This document shows positions 17,147-27,638 of a stretch of 64,000 nt of DNA, piece by piece. Below the pieces are notes generated by a model, which saw only the letters and a list, made by a program, of their open reading frames with translations, did not search any database and was not told where the DNA came from. The DNA lies in contig NZ_AULW01000001.1 of assembly GCF_000422485.1 (NCBI RefSeq), positions 124,001 through 188,000 of the forward strand. Reading direction: 5' to 3'. This stretch comes from Paenibacillus pasadenensis DSM 19293. GTDB lineage: Bacteria; Bacillota; Bacilli; Paenibacillales; Paenibacillaceae. The position numbers were made by a program, and so were the translations under genes. Position 1 is the stretch's first letter. The number at the start of each line of letters is the position of its first letter.

Positions 17147-17467
17147 AAAAAGATCCTTCTTGTCCGAAGGGACGAGAAGGATCAGCTCGCGGTACCACCC
17201 TTGTTGGAGCGGCGGCTTCTCCATTCGGAAAAGCCAAAACTGCCCCCACTTCGTTGAAGATAACGGAAGACTGCTTCCGGGACCGGACTACATGCCGATC
17301 GCTCAGCCTCGTCCAGCCGGCTCCGGGCGGTAATTCGCCAAGACGCTGCGCACCGGTTCGCACCACCCACCGGCTCTCTGATCCGCTTCGACGTCCGGCT
17401 ACTGGAGGCCCATCCATGCCGTTCACGCTATGCGCTTCCGCGGACCGGGCCGGGATGCGGTTTGTTG
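17147..17467 (-). promoter_or_regulatory. Tyrosine T-box riboswitch leader of tyrS
   Basis: The conserved T-box AAGGGTGGTACCGCG runs on the minus strand from 17202 to 17188. It is followed by a terminator stem (17183-17152) and TTTTT, so the T-box can switch between antiterminator and terminator. A UAC triplet at 17332-17330, in a GAATTACC context on the 3' side of Stem I, fits the specifier for tyrosine. The AGAGAG-GGTGG-GCGAACC distal stem is also visible. Uncharged tRNA-Tyr would favour read-through into tyrS. Confidence 0.93.
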
Positions 17468-17473
17468 CTGCAA

Positions 17474-17503
17474 GTTATATCATGCCCCTGGCGCGGCTGT
17501 CAA
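17474..17503 (-). promoter_or_regulatory. Promoter of the tyrS T-box
   Basis: -35 TTGACA (17503-17498), 18-bp spacer, -10 TATAAC (17479-17474) on the minus strand; predicted start near 17467, at the 5' end of the T-box leader. Confidence 0.75.
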
Positions 17504-17583
17504 CCCGCAGCATTTTCCGACAGCAGACGGCAGGCGGCGAATCGCAGCGAACGCTGTCCGGCCGTGCCGATTCAGGAAGCATG

Positions 17584-17592
17584 TGATATAAT
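17584..17592 (+). promoter_or_regulatory. Extended -10 promoter of the PBP gene
   Basis: TGA-TATAAT at 17584-17592 is a consensus -10 with the TGN extension; no good -35 is visible 16-18 bases upstream. It precedes the PBP start by 32 bases. Confidence 0.6.
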
Positions 17593-17624
17593 AGCTCTGT
17601 TCATTTGGAGGAGGATACGTACAT

Positions 17625-20600
17625 ATGGCTCAAGACCAGGAACAGCTCCGCAAGCCGCGCAGCGGCTGGAGGACCTTCGGCCTTGTCGTCTGGATAACGG
17701 TCAAATGGCTCGTTATATTCGGCATCACGGGCGCCTTGTTCGCGGGAGGCATCGCCACCGGCTATGTCGCCGCGCTCGTCAAGGACGATCCGGTGCGGCC
17801 GGGCAGCGAGCTCGAAGCCAAGGTCAACGAAAACGCCTTGACCGGCTTCGTCTACTTCAACGACGGCACGACGCCGGTCGGCCAACTGAGGACCGACGAG
17901 GATCGCCGGCTCGTCGACCTGTCGAACATCCCGCAGTCCGTCATCGACGCCCTGCTTTCGACCGAAGACAGCAATTTTTATAATCATATCGGAGTCGACT
18001 ACAAAGGCCTCGGCAGAGCGGTCAAGGAAAAGCTGCTGAACGAGGACCGGCAGACCGGGGGCAGCACGCTGACCCAGCAGGTCGCCCGCCGCGTCTTTCT
18101 CAGCCTCGACCGCACGGACAGCCGCAAGTTCAAGGAGATCCTGCTGTCCATCCGGATGGAGCGCTACCTGACCAAGGAGCAGATCCTGGCCGCGTACCTC
18201 AACAAGATGCCGTTCGGCAACGGCTCGTCCGGCTACAACCTGTACGGCATCAAGTCGGCCTCGATCGGCATCTTCAACATCGCCGACCTGAACAAGCTCA
18301 ATCTGGCGCAGTCGGCCTATCTTGCCGGCCTGCCGCAGCTGCCGTCCGCCTACTCGGCGTTCAACGGCAAGGGCCAGTTCAACGAGTCCGGCTTCAACCG
18401 GGCGATCTCCCGCCAGAAGTTCGTCCTCTCCCGCATGCTGGAGACCGGCCGCATCACGCAGGCCGAGTACGACGAGGCGCTCGCCTTCGACATCAAGGGC
18501 TCGCTCGCGCCGCATCGCGAGAAGGCGTACAACACGTTCCCGTACCTGATGCTCGAGACGGAGCGGGAGGCGGCCGAGCTCATCGCCCTCAAGCAGAACC
18601 CGAATCTCCAAAAAGCGGATCTCGCCAAAAGCGAGAACGCCGAAATCGTGCAGGCGGCGCGCGAGCAGCTGCTCCGCTCGGGCTACCGCATCTACACGAC
18701 GATCGACAAGGTCATCTACAACAACATGCGCGAGATCGGCAACGATCCCGACAACTTCGGCCCGACGAGCAAGTCCAAAGGACCGGAGCAGGCGGCCGCG
18801 ATCATGATCGACCATCATACGGGAGCGATCCTCGGCATGCTGGAAGGGCGCGACTTCAACATCGAGCAGATGAACTACGCGACCCAGATGACCCGCCAGC
18901 CCGGCTCGACGATGAAGCCCATCTCGGCCTACCTGCCGGCGCTAGAAGCCGGGCTCGTACAGCCGGCAAGCGTGCTGGACGATTCGCCGATCATCCTCAA
19001 GGACGGCCAGAAGGGCTACCATATCCCGATGAACGCCAACAAGAAGTTCAACGGCCTCGTCACGGCGAGGGATGCGCTCAACCGCTCGCTGAACATCCCG
19101 GCGCTCAAGCTGTTCCTCGACAAGGTGACGATCGAGAAGGCGTGGGAATTTTCCCGCTCGCTCGGCATCACGACGCTGCAGCCGGAGGACGACAACGCCC
19201 AGACCGGCGTCATCGGCGGACTGAGCAAAGGCGTTTCCGTCAAAGAGCTGACAAACGCGTACGCGACGATTCCTAACGGCGGCAAGTACAACGAGCCGTA
19301 TCTCATCAGCAAGATTGTCGACGCCTCCGGCCATATCGTCTATGAGCACAAGCTGGCGCCGAAGCAGGTATACTCGGAGCAGACGGCGTTCCTCATGACG
19401 GACATGCTGCGCACCGTCATCGCCGACCGGAGCGGCACGGGCCACAGCGTAGCGAGCAGCTTCGACGCCTACGGCAAGATTCCGATCGCCGGCAAGACCG
19501 GCTCGACGCAAAGCTACGGCGACGTCTGGTTCATGGGCTTCAGCCCCGACATCACGCTTGGCGTCTGGGTCGGCTACAAGGAGCAGAAAAATACGCTCGT
19601 CAAAGCCTCCCAGTCCAGGGCGCGCACGCTCTGGTCCAAAATCATGAACGAAACGGTCAAGGACCGTCCGGACATCTTCAAGACCGACGCGTTCCCGCAG
19701 CCGGGCGGGCTCGTCAAGGCGACCGTATCGAGCGTCAGCGGCCTGCTGCCGAGTCCGCTGATCCGCTCGAGCGGCCTGCTCACGACCGACTGGTTCAACA
19801 AAAAATACCTTCCGGTCAAAGTCGACGACGTGCTCGGCGCGATGAGCTTCATCCGCTACAACGGCGTCAACTACATCGCCCAGGACGGCACGCCTGCCGA
19901 CTTCGTGTTCACGAAGACGACGATCCGGCGCGAGAAGCCGCTCGGCGATCTGATCGAGGAGATCAACAAGGCGCAGGCCGTCATGCCGGCCGAATACCGC
20001 AAGCCGATCTCCGCGTTCATCCCTAAAGACGCCGAGAGCGAGGCTCCGTCGAGGCTCGATCCGCGGCAGGATGACGGAGCGGCGCCGTCCGCGCCGTCCA
20101 ATGTCGTGCTGGAGTCGCTGAGCGGCGCCTACCGCATCACCTTCTCGGCGAGCCCGCAAAACGACGTCGTCGGCTACCGCCTCTACCGCTCGTCGGGCGG
20201 CGACTTCGCCAAGGTCGGCGATTCCATCCTGGCCGGCGACGCCACAGCATTCGTCGACCGCTCCGGCGGCTTCGGCAGCACGTATTACGTCACCGCGGTC
20301 GACGTCGCGGGGCATGAGTCCGAGCGCAGCCAGACGGTAAGCCCTGGCGGCTCGATCACGCTGCCGGGCCTTCCGGGCTTCCCGGGCACGGGCAACGGCT
20401 CCGGAGACGGCGAAGCTCCTCCAGCTACGGAGCAGCCCGGCAACGAGCAGCAGCAGCCTGCAGCGATGAAGCCGTCCGGTCCGAGCGGGCTCAAGGCTTC
20501 CGGCACCGGCACCGGCGTCAAGCTCGAATGGAGCGGCAACAGCGCCGCGGAAGGAGTCACCTCGTATCAGGTGTACTTCAGCGCCGGCAACGACGGCAGC

Positions 20601-20738
20601 TTCCAGAACATCGGCTCGACCGGCGGCACGAGCTTCGAATACGTCGCTCCGATCAGTACCGGCACGTTCCGGATCACGGCCGTCAATGCGGCCGGAGAGT
20701 CGGACTTTTCCCAAGCGGTCACCTGGTCGGCCCGCTGA
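17625..20738 (+). CDS. Class A penicillin-binding protein (PBP1A type)
   Basis: A 1037-residue bifunctional peptidoglycan synthase anchored by one N-terminal membrane segment (about 18-50). The glycosyltransferase (GT51) domain has EDSNFYNHIGVDYKG with catalytic Glu114 and GGSTLTQQ at 145-152. The transpeptidase domain has SxxK as STMK (Ser428), SLN, and KTGS from Lys624. The C-terminus carries two fibronectin type III-like domains (about 825-910 and 945-1037) separated by a Pro/Gly-rich linker; they suggest wall or protein binding. The start at 17625 has GGAGGAGG ten bases upstream. It lies between tyrS and acsA and is followed by a terminator. Confidence 0.92.
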   Translation: MAQDQEQLRKPRSGWRTFGLVVWITVKWLVIFGITGALFAGGIATGYVAALVKDDPVRPGSELEAKVNENALTGFVYFNDGTTPVGQLRTDEDRRLVDLSNIPQSVIDALLSTEDSNFYNHIGVDYKGLGRAVKEKLLNEDRQTGGSTLTQQVARRVFLSLDRTDSRKFKEILLSIRMERYLTKEQILAAYLNKMPFGNGSSGYNLYGIKSASIGIFNIADLNKLNLAQSAYLAGLPQLPSAYSAFNGKGQFNESGFNRAISRQKFVLSRMLETGRITQAEYDEALAFDIKGSLAPHREKAYNTFPYLMLETEREAAELIALKQNPNLQKADLAKSENAEIVQAAREQLLRSGYRIYTTIDKVIYNNMREIGNDPDNFGPTSKSKGPEQAAAIMIDHHTGAILGMLEGRDFNIEQMNYATQMTRQPGSTMKPISAYLPALEAGLVQPASVLDDSPIILKDGQKGYHIPMNANKKFNGLVTARDALNRSLNIPALKLFLDKVTIEKAWEFSRSLGITTLQPEDDNAQTGVIGGLSKGVSVKELTNAYATIPNGGKYNEPYLISKIVDASGHIVYEHKLAPKQVYSEQTAFLMTDMLRTVIADRSGTGHSVASSFDAYGKIPIAGKTGSTQSYGDVWFMGFSPDITLGVWVGYKEQKNTLVKASQSRARTLWSKIMNETVKDRPDIFKTDAFPQPGGLVKATVSSVSGLLPSPLIRSSGLLTTDWFNKKYLPVKVDDVLGAMSFIRYNGVNYIAQDGTPADFVFTKTTIRREKPLGDLIEEINKAQAVMPAEYRKPISAFIPKDAESEAPSRLDPRQDDGAAPSAPSNVVLESLSGAYRITFSASPQNDVVGYRLYRSSGGDFAKVGDSILAGDATAFVDRSGGFGSTYYVTAVDVAGHESERSQTVSPGGSITLPGLPGFPGTGNGSGDGEAPPATEQPGNEQQQPAAMKPSGPSGLKASGTGTGVKLEWSGNSAAEGVTSYQVYFSAGNDGSFQNIGSTGGTSFEYVAPISTGTFRITAVNAAGESDFSQAVTWSAR

Positions 20739-20749
20739 TCCTTCTTGCC

Positions 20750-20788
20750 AAGCTTGCGGACAGCTTCCTCGGTCCGCAAGCTTTTTTT
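20750..20788 (+). terminator. Intrinsic terminator after the PBP gene
   Basis: A 12-bp stem (20750-20761 with 20772-20783) followed by seven T. Confidence 0.9.
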
Positions 20789-20792
20789 CTAG

Positions 20793-20840
20793 ACAAAAAC
20801 ACGAAGAAGCCCTGCTCCGATCGGAGCAGGGCTTCTTCGT
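20793..20840 (-). terminator. Terminator of acsA within a perfect 40-bp palindrome
   Basis: Bases 20801-20840 form a perfect palindrome with 20-base arms and no loop. On the minus strand it is followed by GTTTTTG, so in RNA it would fold into a very stable hairpin and then a U-rich tract. It lies 25 bases after the acsA stop. Confidence 0.8.
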
Positions 20841-20864
20841 GTGCGGCATGAAGGATAACGGGGA

Positions 20865-22586
<1,722 letters not shown>

Positions 22587-22630
22587 GCTAATCACCTTCC
22601 ATCGTCATCATCGTAGTGTACTGCAACGGA

Positions 22631-22645
22631 TCGGATGCGCTTACA
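22631..22645. promoter_or_regulatory. Candidate cre upstream of acsA
   Basis: TCGGATGCGCTTACA differs from the cre consensus at two positions. It lies downstream of the predicted acsA transcription start and 45 bases before the coding start, so bound CcpA could act as a roadblock. B. subtilis acsA is CcpA-controlled. Confidence 0.35.
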
Positions 22646-22677
22646 AGCCAAGGATGAATCGGAATTCATGTTCTTCC

Positions 22678-22686
22678 AGTATAGCA
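22678..22686 (-). promoter_or_regulatory. Extended -10 promoter of acsA
   Basis: On the minus strand TGC-TATACT (22686-22678); the matching -35 (TAGGCG, 17 bases upstream) is weak. Confidence 0.5.
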
Positions 22687-22861
22687 TATGGAAATGTATG
22701 CGCCTACTTTTCGCCTATTTTTACCCCTGTTCGACTAAAAAGTCGCCCTCCGGGCGTGACGCTTGTCCTTTCCATCCCGCTTTTTTTCTGCTATAAGTGA
22801 TAAGAGGCGCGGACCGCCTATTTTTGGTCTGCCGCCATTTCGCTTTGGAGGTGCGATCACG

Positions 22862-23494
22862 TTGGAGCCTATCAAGCGCCACCATTCCCTTGTCGTTCCT
22901 TTCGGCAATCGGGAGCTCGTGCTCGAAGGGCCGGTCGATCCGTCCCGGCTCGCCGACTGTACGATGCATCCCGGCCTGGATGCCTTCCGCCGGCCGAAGG
23001 ACCAGCTGGAAGCGTTGATCGAGATCGCCGGCCTCGAGGAAGGCCGCATCATCATAACCCGCGACGGAGACATGATCGTCGGCTACGTCACCTTCCATTA
23101 TCCGGACGAGCTGGAGCGCTGGTCCGAAGGCGGCATGGACGATCTGATCGAGCTCGGCGCCGTCGAAGTGGCAAAGGACTACCGCTCCGTCGGACTCGGC
23201 AAAAAAATGATCGCGCTCGCATTCGAGGACGGGCAGCTGGAGAACTTCATCGTCTACACGACCGAGTACTATTGGCACTGGGATCTGGAGGGCACCGGCC
23301 TCGGCATCTGGGACTACCGCCGCATGATGGAGAAGCTGATGAAATCGGTCGGCATGGTCTGGTTCGCCACCGACGACCCGGAGATCTGCTCCCATCCGGC
23401 CAACTGCCTCATGGTGCGCATCGGCAAGCAGGTCCCGCTGTCGTCGGTCGAGCAGTTCGACCGCGTCCGGTTCCGGCAGCGATTCATGTACTGA
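22862..23494 (+). CDS. acuA: Protein acetyltransferase AcuA
   Basis: A 210-residue GNAT-family protein acetyltransferase that acetylates the catalytic lysine of AcsA and turns it off. It follows B. subtilis AcuA closely: LEGPVDPSRL, EALIEIAGLEEGRIII, the acetyl-CoA-binding GAVEVAKDYRSVGLGKK, TTEYYWHWDL, MVWFATDDPEICSHPANC and QFDRVRF at the end. The start is TTG 22862, nine bases after GGAGGT; no ATG or GTG fits the homologous N-terminus. A TTTCCA-17-TATAAG promoter lies upstream (22769-22797). acuC follows after 19 bases; acuB, found between them in B. subtilis, is missing. Confidence 0.92.
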   Translation: MEPIKRHHSLVVPFGNRELVLEGPVDPSRLADCTMHPGLDAFRRPKDQLEALIEIAGLEEGRIIITRDGDMIVGYVTFHYPDELERWSEGGMDDLIELGAVEVAKDYRSVGLGKKMIALAFEDGQLENFIVYTTEYYWHWDLEGTGLGIWDYRRMMEKLMKSVGMVWFATDDPEICSHPANCLMVRIGKQVPLSSVEQFDRVRFRQRFMY

Positions 23495-23513
23495 TCGATT
23501 CAGGAGGAAGAAC

Positions 23514-24695
23514 ATGAAGGATAAAGCCGTCTATGTCCGCTCGACCGGCGCAAGCCCGTATAGGTTCAACGATGAGCATCCGTTCAGCCCGCTGCGCGTG
23601 GAGCTCGCCGAGACGCTGCTCGAAGCGAGCGGGGCTCTGCCTTCCGAATCCGTCTTGAAAGCGGATACGGCCCTGGATGAGCAGCTCGCGCTCATCCACC
23701 GCCCCGACTACATCGAGGCGGTGCGCGGCCTCAGCCAGCCGGTTCCGCCGGCCAGCGCCGCGGGACTCGCCCGCCGCTTCGGCCTCGATTCCGAGGATAC
23801 GCCCTATTTCACCGGCATGCATGAGGCGGCGTCCGCCATCGTCGGCGGCTCGATCGCGGCGGCGGACGCGGTTCTGTCGGGACGCGCCCTTCACGCCTAT
23901 CATATGGGCGGCGGGCTGCATCACGCCTTTCCCGGCCATGGCTCCGGCTTCTGCGTCTACAACGACGCCGCAATCGCCATCGCCGCGATGCGGCGCAAGC
24001 ACGGCGCGCGCGTGCTCTACATCGACACGGACGTCCATCACGGCGACGGCGTGCAGTACGCGTTTTACGAGGATCCGGACGTGTTCACCTACTCGATCCA
24101 CGAGACCGGCAAGTATTTGTTCCCCGGCACCGGCTTCACCCATGAAAAAGGCATCGACAAAGGCTTCGGCGCCTGCTGCAACGTGCCCGTGCAGCCGTAT
24201 ACCGAGGACGAGTCGTGGCTGGAGTGCTTCACGGAGACCGTCACGCGCATCGCCCGCGCCTTCAAGCCTGACCTCATCGTCAGCCAGCACGGTTGCGACG
24301 CGCATGCGTTCGATCCGCTGTCGCATGTGCATTGCAGCATGCGGATCTATCTGGAGATGCCCCGGCTGATCCGCCAGCTTGCCCATGAGCTGTGCGGCGG
24401 ACGGTGGGTGGCGCTCGGCGGCGGCGGCTACGACCCGTGGCGCGTCGTCCCGCGCGCATGGTCGCTCGTCTGGCTCGTCATGTCCGGCCACCCGCTCGCT
24501 TCCCGGCTGCAGGAGCCGCAAGGCGGCCTCTCCCTTCTGCCCCAAGCCTGGCTTGACCGCTGGCAGCCTCAGGCTCCGGTCGCGCTGCCCCTCCACTGGC
24601 TCGACGATACGTCGGCCTGGAGCCCGATGCCGCGGCGCGCCGAGATTACGCTCCAAAACCGGCGGACATGGGAGCTTTCGGCCCAGGACTATTGA
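23514..24695 (+). CDS. acuC: Acetoin utilisation deacetylase AcuC
   Basis: A 393-residue zinc hydrolase of the histone-deacetylase family. AcuC removes the acetyl group added by AcuA and re-activates AcsA. The zinc site is visible: DTDVHHGDGVQ (about 165-175) with the Asp and His ligands, HHAFPGHGSGFC with the catalytic His pair, QHGCDAHAFDPL with the second Asp ligand, and GGGGYDPW near 304 with the Tyr that helps bind substrate. ATG 23514 has GGAGGA a few bases upstream. It is the second gene of the acuA-acuC operon. Confidence 0.92.
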   Translation: MKDKAVYVRSTGASPYRFNDEHPFSPLRVELAETLLEASGALPSESVLKADTALDEQLALIHRPDYIEAVRGLSQPVPPASAAGLARRFGLDSEDTPYFTGMHEAASAIVGGSIAAADAVLSGRALHAYHMGGGLHHAFPGHGSGFCVYNDAAIAIAAMRRKHGARVLYIDTDVHHGDGVQYAFYEDPDVFTYSIHETGKYLFPGTGFTHEKGIDKGFGACCNVPVQPYTEDESWLECFTETVTRIARAFKPDLIVSQHGCDAHAFDPLSHVHCSMRIYLEMPRLIRQLAHELCGGRWVALGGGGYDPWRVVPRAWSLVWLVMSGHPLASRLQEPQGGLSLLPQAWLDRWQPQAPVALPLHWLDDTSAWSPMPRRAEITLQNRRTWELSAQDY

Positions 24696-24705
24696 TGTCG
24701 ACATG

Positions 24706-24749
24706 GCAAAAAGCAGCCGCCGGCCTCCTCTCGGAGACCGGCGGCTGCT
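24706..24749 (-). terminator. Intrinsic terminator after mtnN
   Basis: A 12-bp stem, AGCAGCCGCCGG (24712-24723) with its complement (24738-24749), followed by TTTTTG on the minus strand. Confidence 0.85.
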
Positions 24750-24765
24750 GGTCTAGAAATCGCGC

Positions 24766-25473
24766 TCAGCCTTGGCTGAGGCGGCGGATCATCGCGTCGA
24801 TGACTTCGAACGACTGGTTCGCGGCCAGCATCGTGAATTCCTCGAAATTCATATGCGCGCTGCCGTCCGCCTGATCGGACATCGACCGGATGACGACATA
24901 CGGCACCTCGTTGAGATGGCAAACTTGAGCGACCGCCGCGCCCTCCATCTCGGCGCAGGCTCCGCCGAAGCTGTCGCGCAGCTGCTGCACCTTGTCCCGG
25001 CTGGCGATGAACTGGTCGCCCGACAGCACGATGCCGCGGATCGCCTTGCCCTTGGCGGCCGACTGGCCGGCTTCCGCCGCCAGCTCGACCAGCTCCGCGT
25101 CGGCGGGGAAGACCGATACTTCCTGATACGGAATGACGCCCGGTCCGAAGCCGAGGGCGGTCACGTCCATATCATGCTGGATGCAGGCCGTCGACACGAC
25201 GATGTCGCCGATGCGCAGCTCGGGATCGATCGCGCCGGCCACGCCGGTGAACAGGACGCAGTCCGCGCCGAGATCGACAAGAGCCTGCGTGCAGACGGCG
25301 GCGTTCACCTTGCCGACGCCCGACTTGACGGCGAGGATCGGCTGTCCGTGCAGCGTGCCGCGACGAAACGTCATGCCCGCCTTGCGCGTCTCCTCGCCCA
25401 TTTCGGCGCTGCGGAAGAGCAGCTCGAGCTCCTCCGCCATCGCGCCGATGATTCCGATCGTTCCGTACGTCAT
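24766..25473 (-). CDS. mtnN: 5'-methylthioadenosine/S-adenosylhomocysteine nucleosidase
   Basis: A 235-residue nucleosidase that splits the glycosidic bond of methylthioadenosine and S-adenosylhomocysteine, feeding methionine salvage and clearing a methyltransferase inhibitor. The fold markers are [14 protein letters not shown] with catalytic Glu, [22 protein letters not shown]-like [21 protein letters not shown], and [12 protein letters not shown] with the Met-Glu pair, then IRSMSDQAD with the proton-donor Asp. It begins at ATG 25473, overlapping the ccpA stop (ATGA), so it is translationally coupled to ccpA. That linkage is not usual in Bacillus and is noted as odd. Confidence 0.93.
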   Translation of the reverse strand: MTYGTIGIIGAMAEELELLFRSAEMGEETRKAGMTFRRGTLHGQPILAVKSGVGKVNAAVCTQALVDLGADCVLFTGVAGAIDPELRIGDIVVSTACIQHDMDVTALGFGPGVIPYQEVSVFPADAELVELAAEAGQSAAKGKAIRGIVLSGDQFIASRDKVQQLRDSFGGACAEMEGAAVAQVCHLNEVPYVVIRSMSDQADGSAHMNFEEFTMLAANQSFEVIDAMIRRLSQG

Positions 25474-26480
25474 GCTTTTGCCGCTCCGGCCGAGTTCCGC
25501 TTGACGATGTCATGAGGCAGGACGACCTTCGCCTGCTCGACCGGCTCCTTTTTCATCAGCTTGGTGAGCAGGCGCATCGATACGGCGCCGATATCGTACA
25601 TCGGCTGGGCGACGGCAGACAGCGTCGGACGGACCATCTCCGCCATGCGGCTGTTGTCGACGCTGATGACCGAGATGTCGCCGGGCACGGCGAGGCCCTT
25701 GTCCTGGATCGCATGGATGGCGCCGATCGCCATCTCGTCCGTCGCCGCGAAGACGGCGGTCGGCAGCTTGTCCAGCTCGAGGAAATGGCCCATCGCCTCG
25801 ACGCCGGACTCGTACCGGTAATTGCCGATGCGCACGAAGTCTTCGCGCTCCGCGATGCCGGCTTCCTGCAAGGCGCGCTTGTAGCCTTGGTAGCGGGCGT
25901 AGCCGTTCGACGGATCCTGCAGCGTGCCGCTGATCATCGCGATGTCGCGATGGCCTTGGCCGATCAGCGTCTTGACGGCGTCGTAGGCGGCCGCCTCATG
26001 ATCGATGTCGACGGACGGAATCTCGTTCTGCTCGTCCGTCGTCGCGCACAGCACGACCGGCACGTTGGCCGTCTTGAACGCCTGCTTGTGCTCCTCCGTC
26101 ACCGCGCCGCCCATGAAGAGGAGGCCGTCGACCTGCTTCTCCAGCAGCGTGTTGATGACGCGGATCTCCTTTTCCTTGCGCTTGTCGGCGCTGCACAGGA
26201 TGATATTGTAGTGATACATGTTGGCGATATCCTCGATGCCCCGCGCGACCTCGGCGAAGTTCGAGTTGGAGATGTCGGGGATGACGACGCCGACGGTCGT
26301 CGTCTTCTTGCTGGCGAGTCCGCGCGCGACCGCGTTCGGGCGGTAGCCGAGCCTTTCGATCGCCTCGTACACCTTCTTGCGCGTTTGCGGCTTGACGTTG
26401 GGATTGTTGTTGACGACGCGGGAGACTGTAGCCATGGACACTCCCGCTTCTCTTGCAACATCGTAAATGGTTACAGTCAC
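25470..26480 (-). CDS. ccpA: Catabolite control protein A
   Basis: A 336-residue LacI-family regulator. CcpA, with HPr phosphorylated on Ser46 (or Crh), binds cre sites to repress or activate carbon genes. The N-terminal helix-turn-helix reads [28 protein letters not shown], followed by the hinge [14 protein letters not shown], and a periplasmic-binding-protein-like core. The start is GTG 26480, matching the B. subtilis N-terminus, with GGAG ten bases upstream; the longer frame to 26519 lacks such support. The promoter (26571-26542) overlaps the end of brxC. mtnN is coupled behind it. Confidence 0.95.
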   Translation of the reverse strand: MTVTIYDVAREAGVSMATVSRVVNNNPNVKPQTRKKVYEAIERLGYRPNAVARGLASKKTTTVGVVIPDISNSNFAEVARGIEDIANMYHYNIILCSADKRKEKEIRVINTLLEKQVDGLLFMGGAVTEEHKQAFKTANVPVVLCATTDEQNEIPSVDIDHEAAAYDAVKTLIGQGHRDIAMISGTLQDPSNGYARYQGYKRALQEAGIAEREDFVRIGNYRYESGVEAMGHFLELDKLPTAVFAATDEMAIGAIHAIQDKGLAVPGDISVISVDNSRMAEMVRPTLSAVAQPMYDIGAVSMRLLTKLMKKEPVEQAKVVLPHDIVKRNSAGAAKA

Positions 26481-26541
26481 GGTTCCTTCTCTCCAATATG
26501 ATGAATTATTTGGCAGCATGATACCCCTTTACGTTACGGCT

Positions 26542-26571
26542 ATCATACGACAAACGCAGGGGCGGTTGCAA
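26542..26571 (-). promoter_or_regulatory. Promoter of ccpA
   Basis: -35 TTGCAA (26571-26566), 18-bp spacer, -10 TATGAT (26547-26542) on the minus strand; its -35 abuts the brxC stop codon. Confidence 0.6.
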
Positions 26572-26573
26572 TG

Positions 26574-26912
26574 TCAGCGGGCGTTCTCGGCCAGCGAGGA
26601 CTCCGTAATGTTCCAGTGCGAGGCGTTCCACTCGGCCTTGCCGTCCTTCACCAGAATCGCCTGCGGCGAAGCGTGCTTGACGCCGAGGCTCTCCTCGATG
26701 GCGTTCGATACCGGACGCTCCTCGACGACGCGCACGAGCGCCGTCTCCACGCCCTCGTCCTTGGCCGTACGCGTCCAGCTCTCCCAAGCTTCATGCGCCT
26801 CCGCGCTGACCGAGCAGCGCGTGCTGTGCTTGAACACCAGCACCGGCTTCTCATGCGACTTTTCGAGCACGCGGTTCCAATCCTCTAGCGTCTGAAGGGA
26901 AATGAAGCTCAT
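26574..26912 (-). CDS. brxC: Monothiol bacilliredoxin (YtxJ/BrxC family)
   Basis: A 112-residue thioredoxin-fold protein of the YtxJ family. These proteins have one active-site cysteine and are thought to remove bacillithiol from oxidised proteins. The motif KHSTRCSVS puts the single Cys at residue 33, with no second cysteine, and the cis-Pro loop is ASPQAILVKDGK. The name BrxC follows current use for YtxJ; the reaction is inferred from the family. The gene lies beside ccpA, as in B. subtilis. ATG 26912 has AGGAG about ten bases upstream. Confidence 0.85.
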   Translation of the reverse strand: MSFISLQTLEDWNRVLEKSHEKPVLVFKHSTRCSVSAEAHEAWESWTRTAKDEGVETALVRVVEERPVSNAIEESLGVKHASPQAILVKDGKAEWNASHWNITESSLAENAR

Positions 26913-26954
26913 CGGTTCCCACTCTCCTATTCGTTCGATAGTCAGCTCTTGTTC

Positions 26955-27368
26955 TTATGTATGCAAGGTGCAGCGGCTCAGCTGGGCGAGCCTTTTCTCG
27001 ATATCCTGCCTCCACGCCTCGTCTCCGACCGATCCGGCCAGCAGCAGCAGCTCCAGCAGGCTGTCGATGCGCTCGTCTACGATCTGCTGGACGGCGGCGC
27101 CGTTCGGCGTCTTGCGGGTGGCGGAAGCCTCTAGCAGTAAATCTGCCCACTCGTTCAGCTCGTTAAACAAAAGCGTCTGCTTGGCCGGCTCTTCGCCGAG
27201 CTGGCCGATCAGGCCCGTCAGGTCGGGCTTCACTTCCGGCAGCACCTCGCTGCGGCTGCAGGAAGGGCAGGAATAGATCGGAACATTGTCGATTTCGACC
27301 TTGCCGGAGTAAATGACGGTGCGCAGCTTCATCGTCATCGTCTGTCCGCAAGTACAGGTTTTGTGCAT
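26955..27368 (-). CDS. YgiT-type zinc-ribbon protein, unknown role
   Basis: A 137-residue protein with a small zinc ribbon at the N-terminus: CTC (Cys5, Cys7) and CPSC (Cys34, Cys37), around VEIDNVPIYS, a pattern like the YgiT/MqsA antitoxin-type finger. The rest is helical, with leucine-rich RIDSLLELLLLAGSV near the C-terminus. No toxin partner lies beside it. ATG 27368 has GGAG ten bases upstream. Its stop is 42 bases before brxC, so it may be cotranscribed with brxC. Function unknown. Confidence 0.65.
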   Translation of the reverse strand: MHKTCTCGQTMTMKLRTVIYSGKVEIDNVPIYSCPSCSRSEVLPEVKPDLTGLIGQLGEEPAKQTLLFNELNEWADLLLEASATRKTPNGAAVQQIVDERIDSLLELLLLAGSVGDEAWRQDIEKRLAQLSRCTLHT

Positions 27369-27583
27369 GATTGGTCCACTCCTTCGTCATCGGCAGCATG
27401 GCCGCCCGGCCCGGCAGCGGCGAATCCGCTTGCTCGGCGCCCGGGCTCCGCTCTGCCCGGCGGCGCTGGGAGGCACGTCGTTCCCGTCCGTGCTCGCTTT
27501 TGCTTACTTCGACCTTTTTCGCGAAAATTCCTGCTGACGCGCGGCAAGCATTTTCTGTCAGCGGTTTCGCCGCGCCCGTCCGT

Positions 27584-27613
27584 TTGATTTGTCCCGTCTC
27601 CCTGCCTTACAAT
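27584..27613 (+). promoter_or_regulatory. Promoter for the DJ-1/PfpI gene
   Basis: -35 TTGATT (27584-27589), 18-bp spacer, -10 TACAAT (27608-27613), 25 bases before the start codon. Confidence 0.6.
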
Positions 27614-27638
27614 GGCTGCTAGAGGAGAGTGATCGAAC

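Noticed and set aside
20801-20840. Perfect 40-bp palindrome as an operator
   Set aside because: It lies after acsA and is followed by a T-rich stretch on that strand, so a terminator explains it.
22737-22763. Hairpin with T-run between acsA and acuA
   Set aside because: The stem is interrupted and there is no upstream gene on that strand to terminate; the role is unclear, so it was not listed as a terminator.
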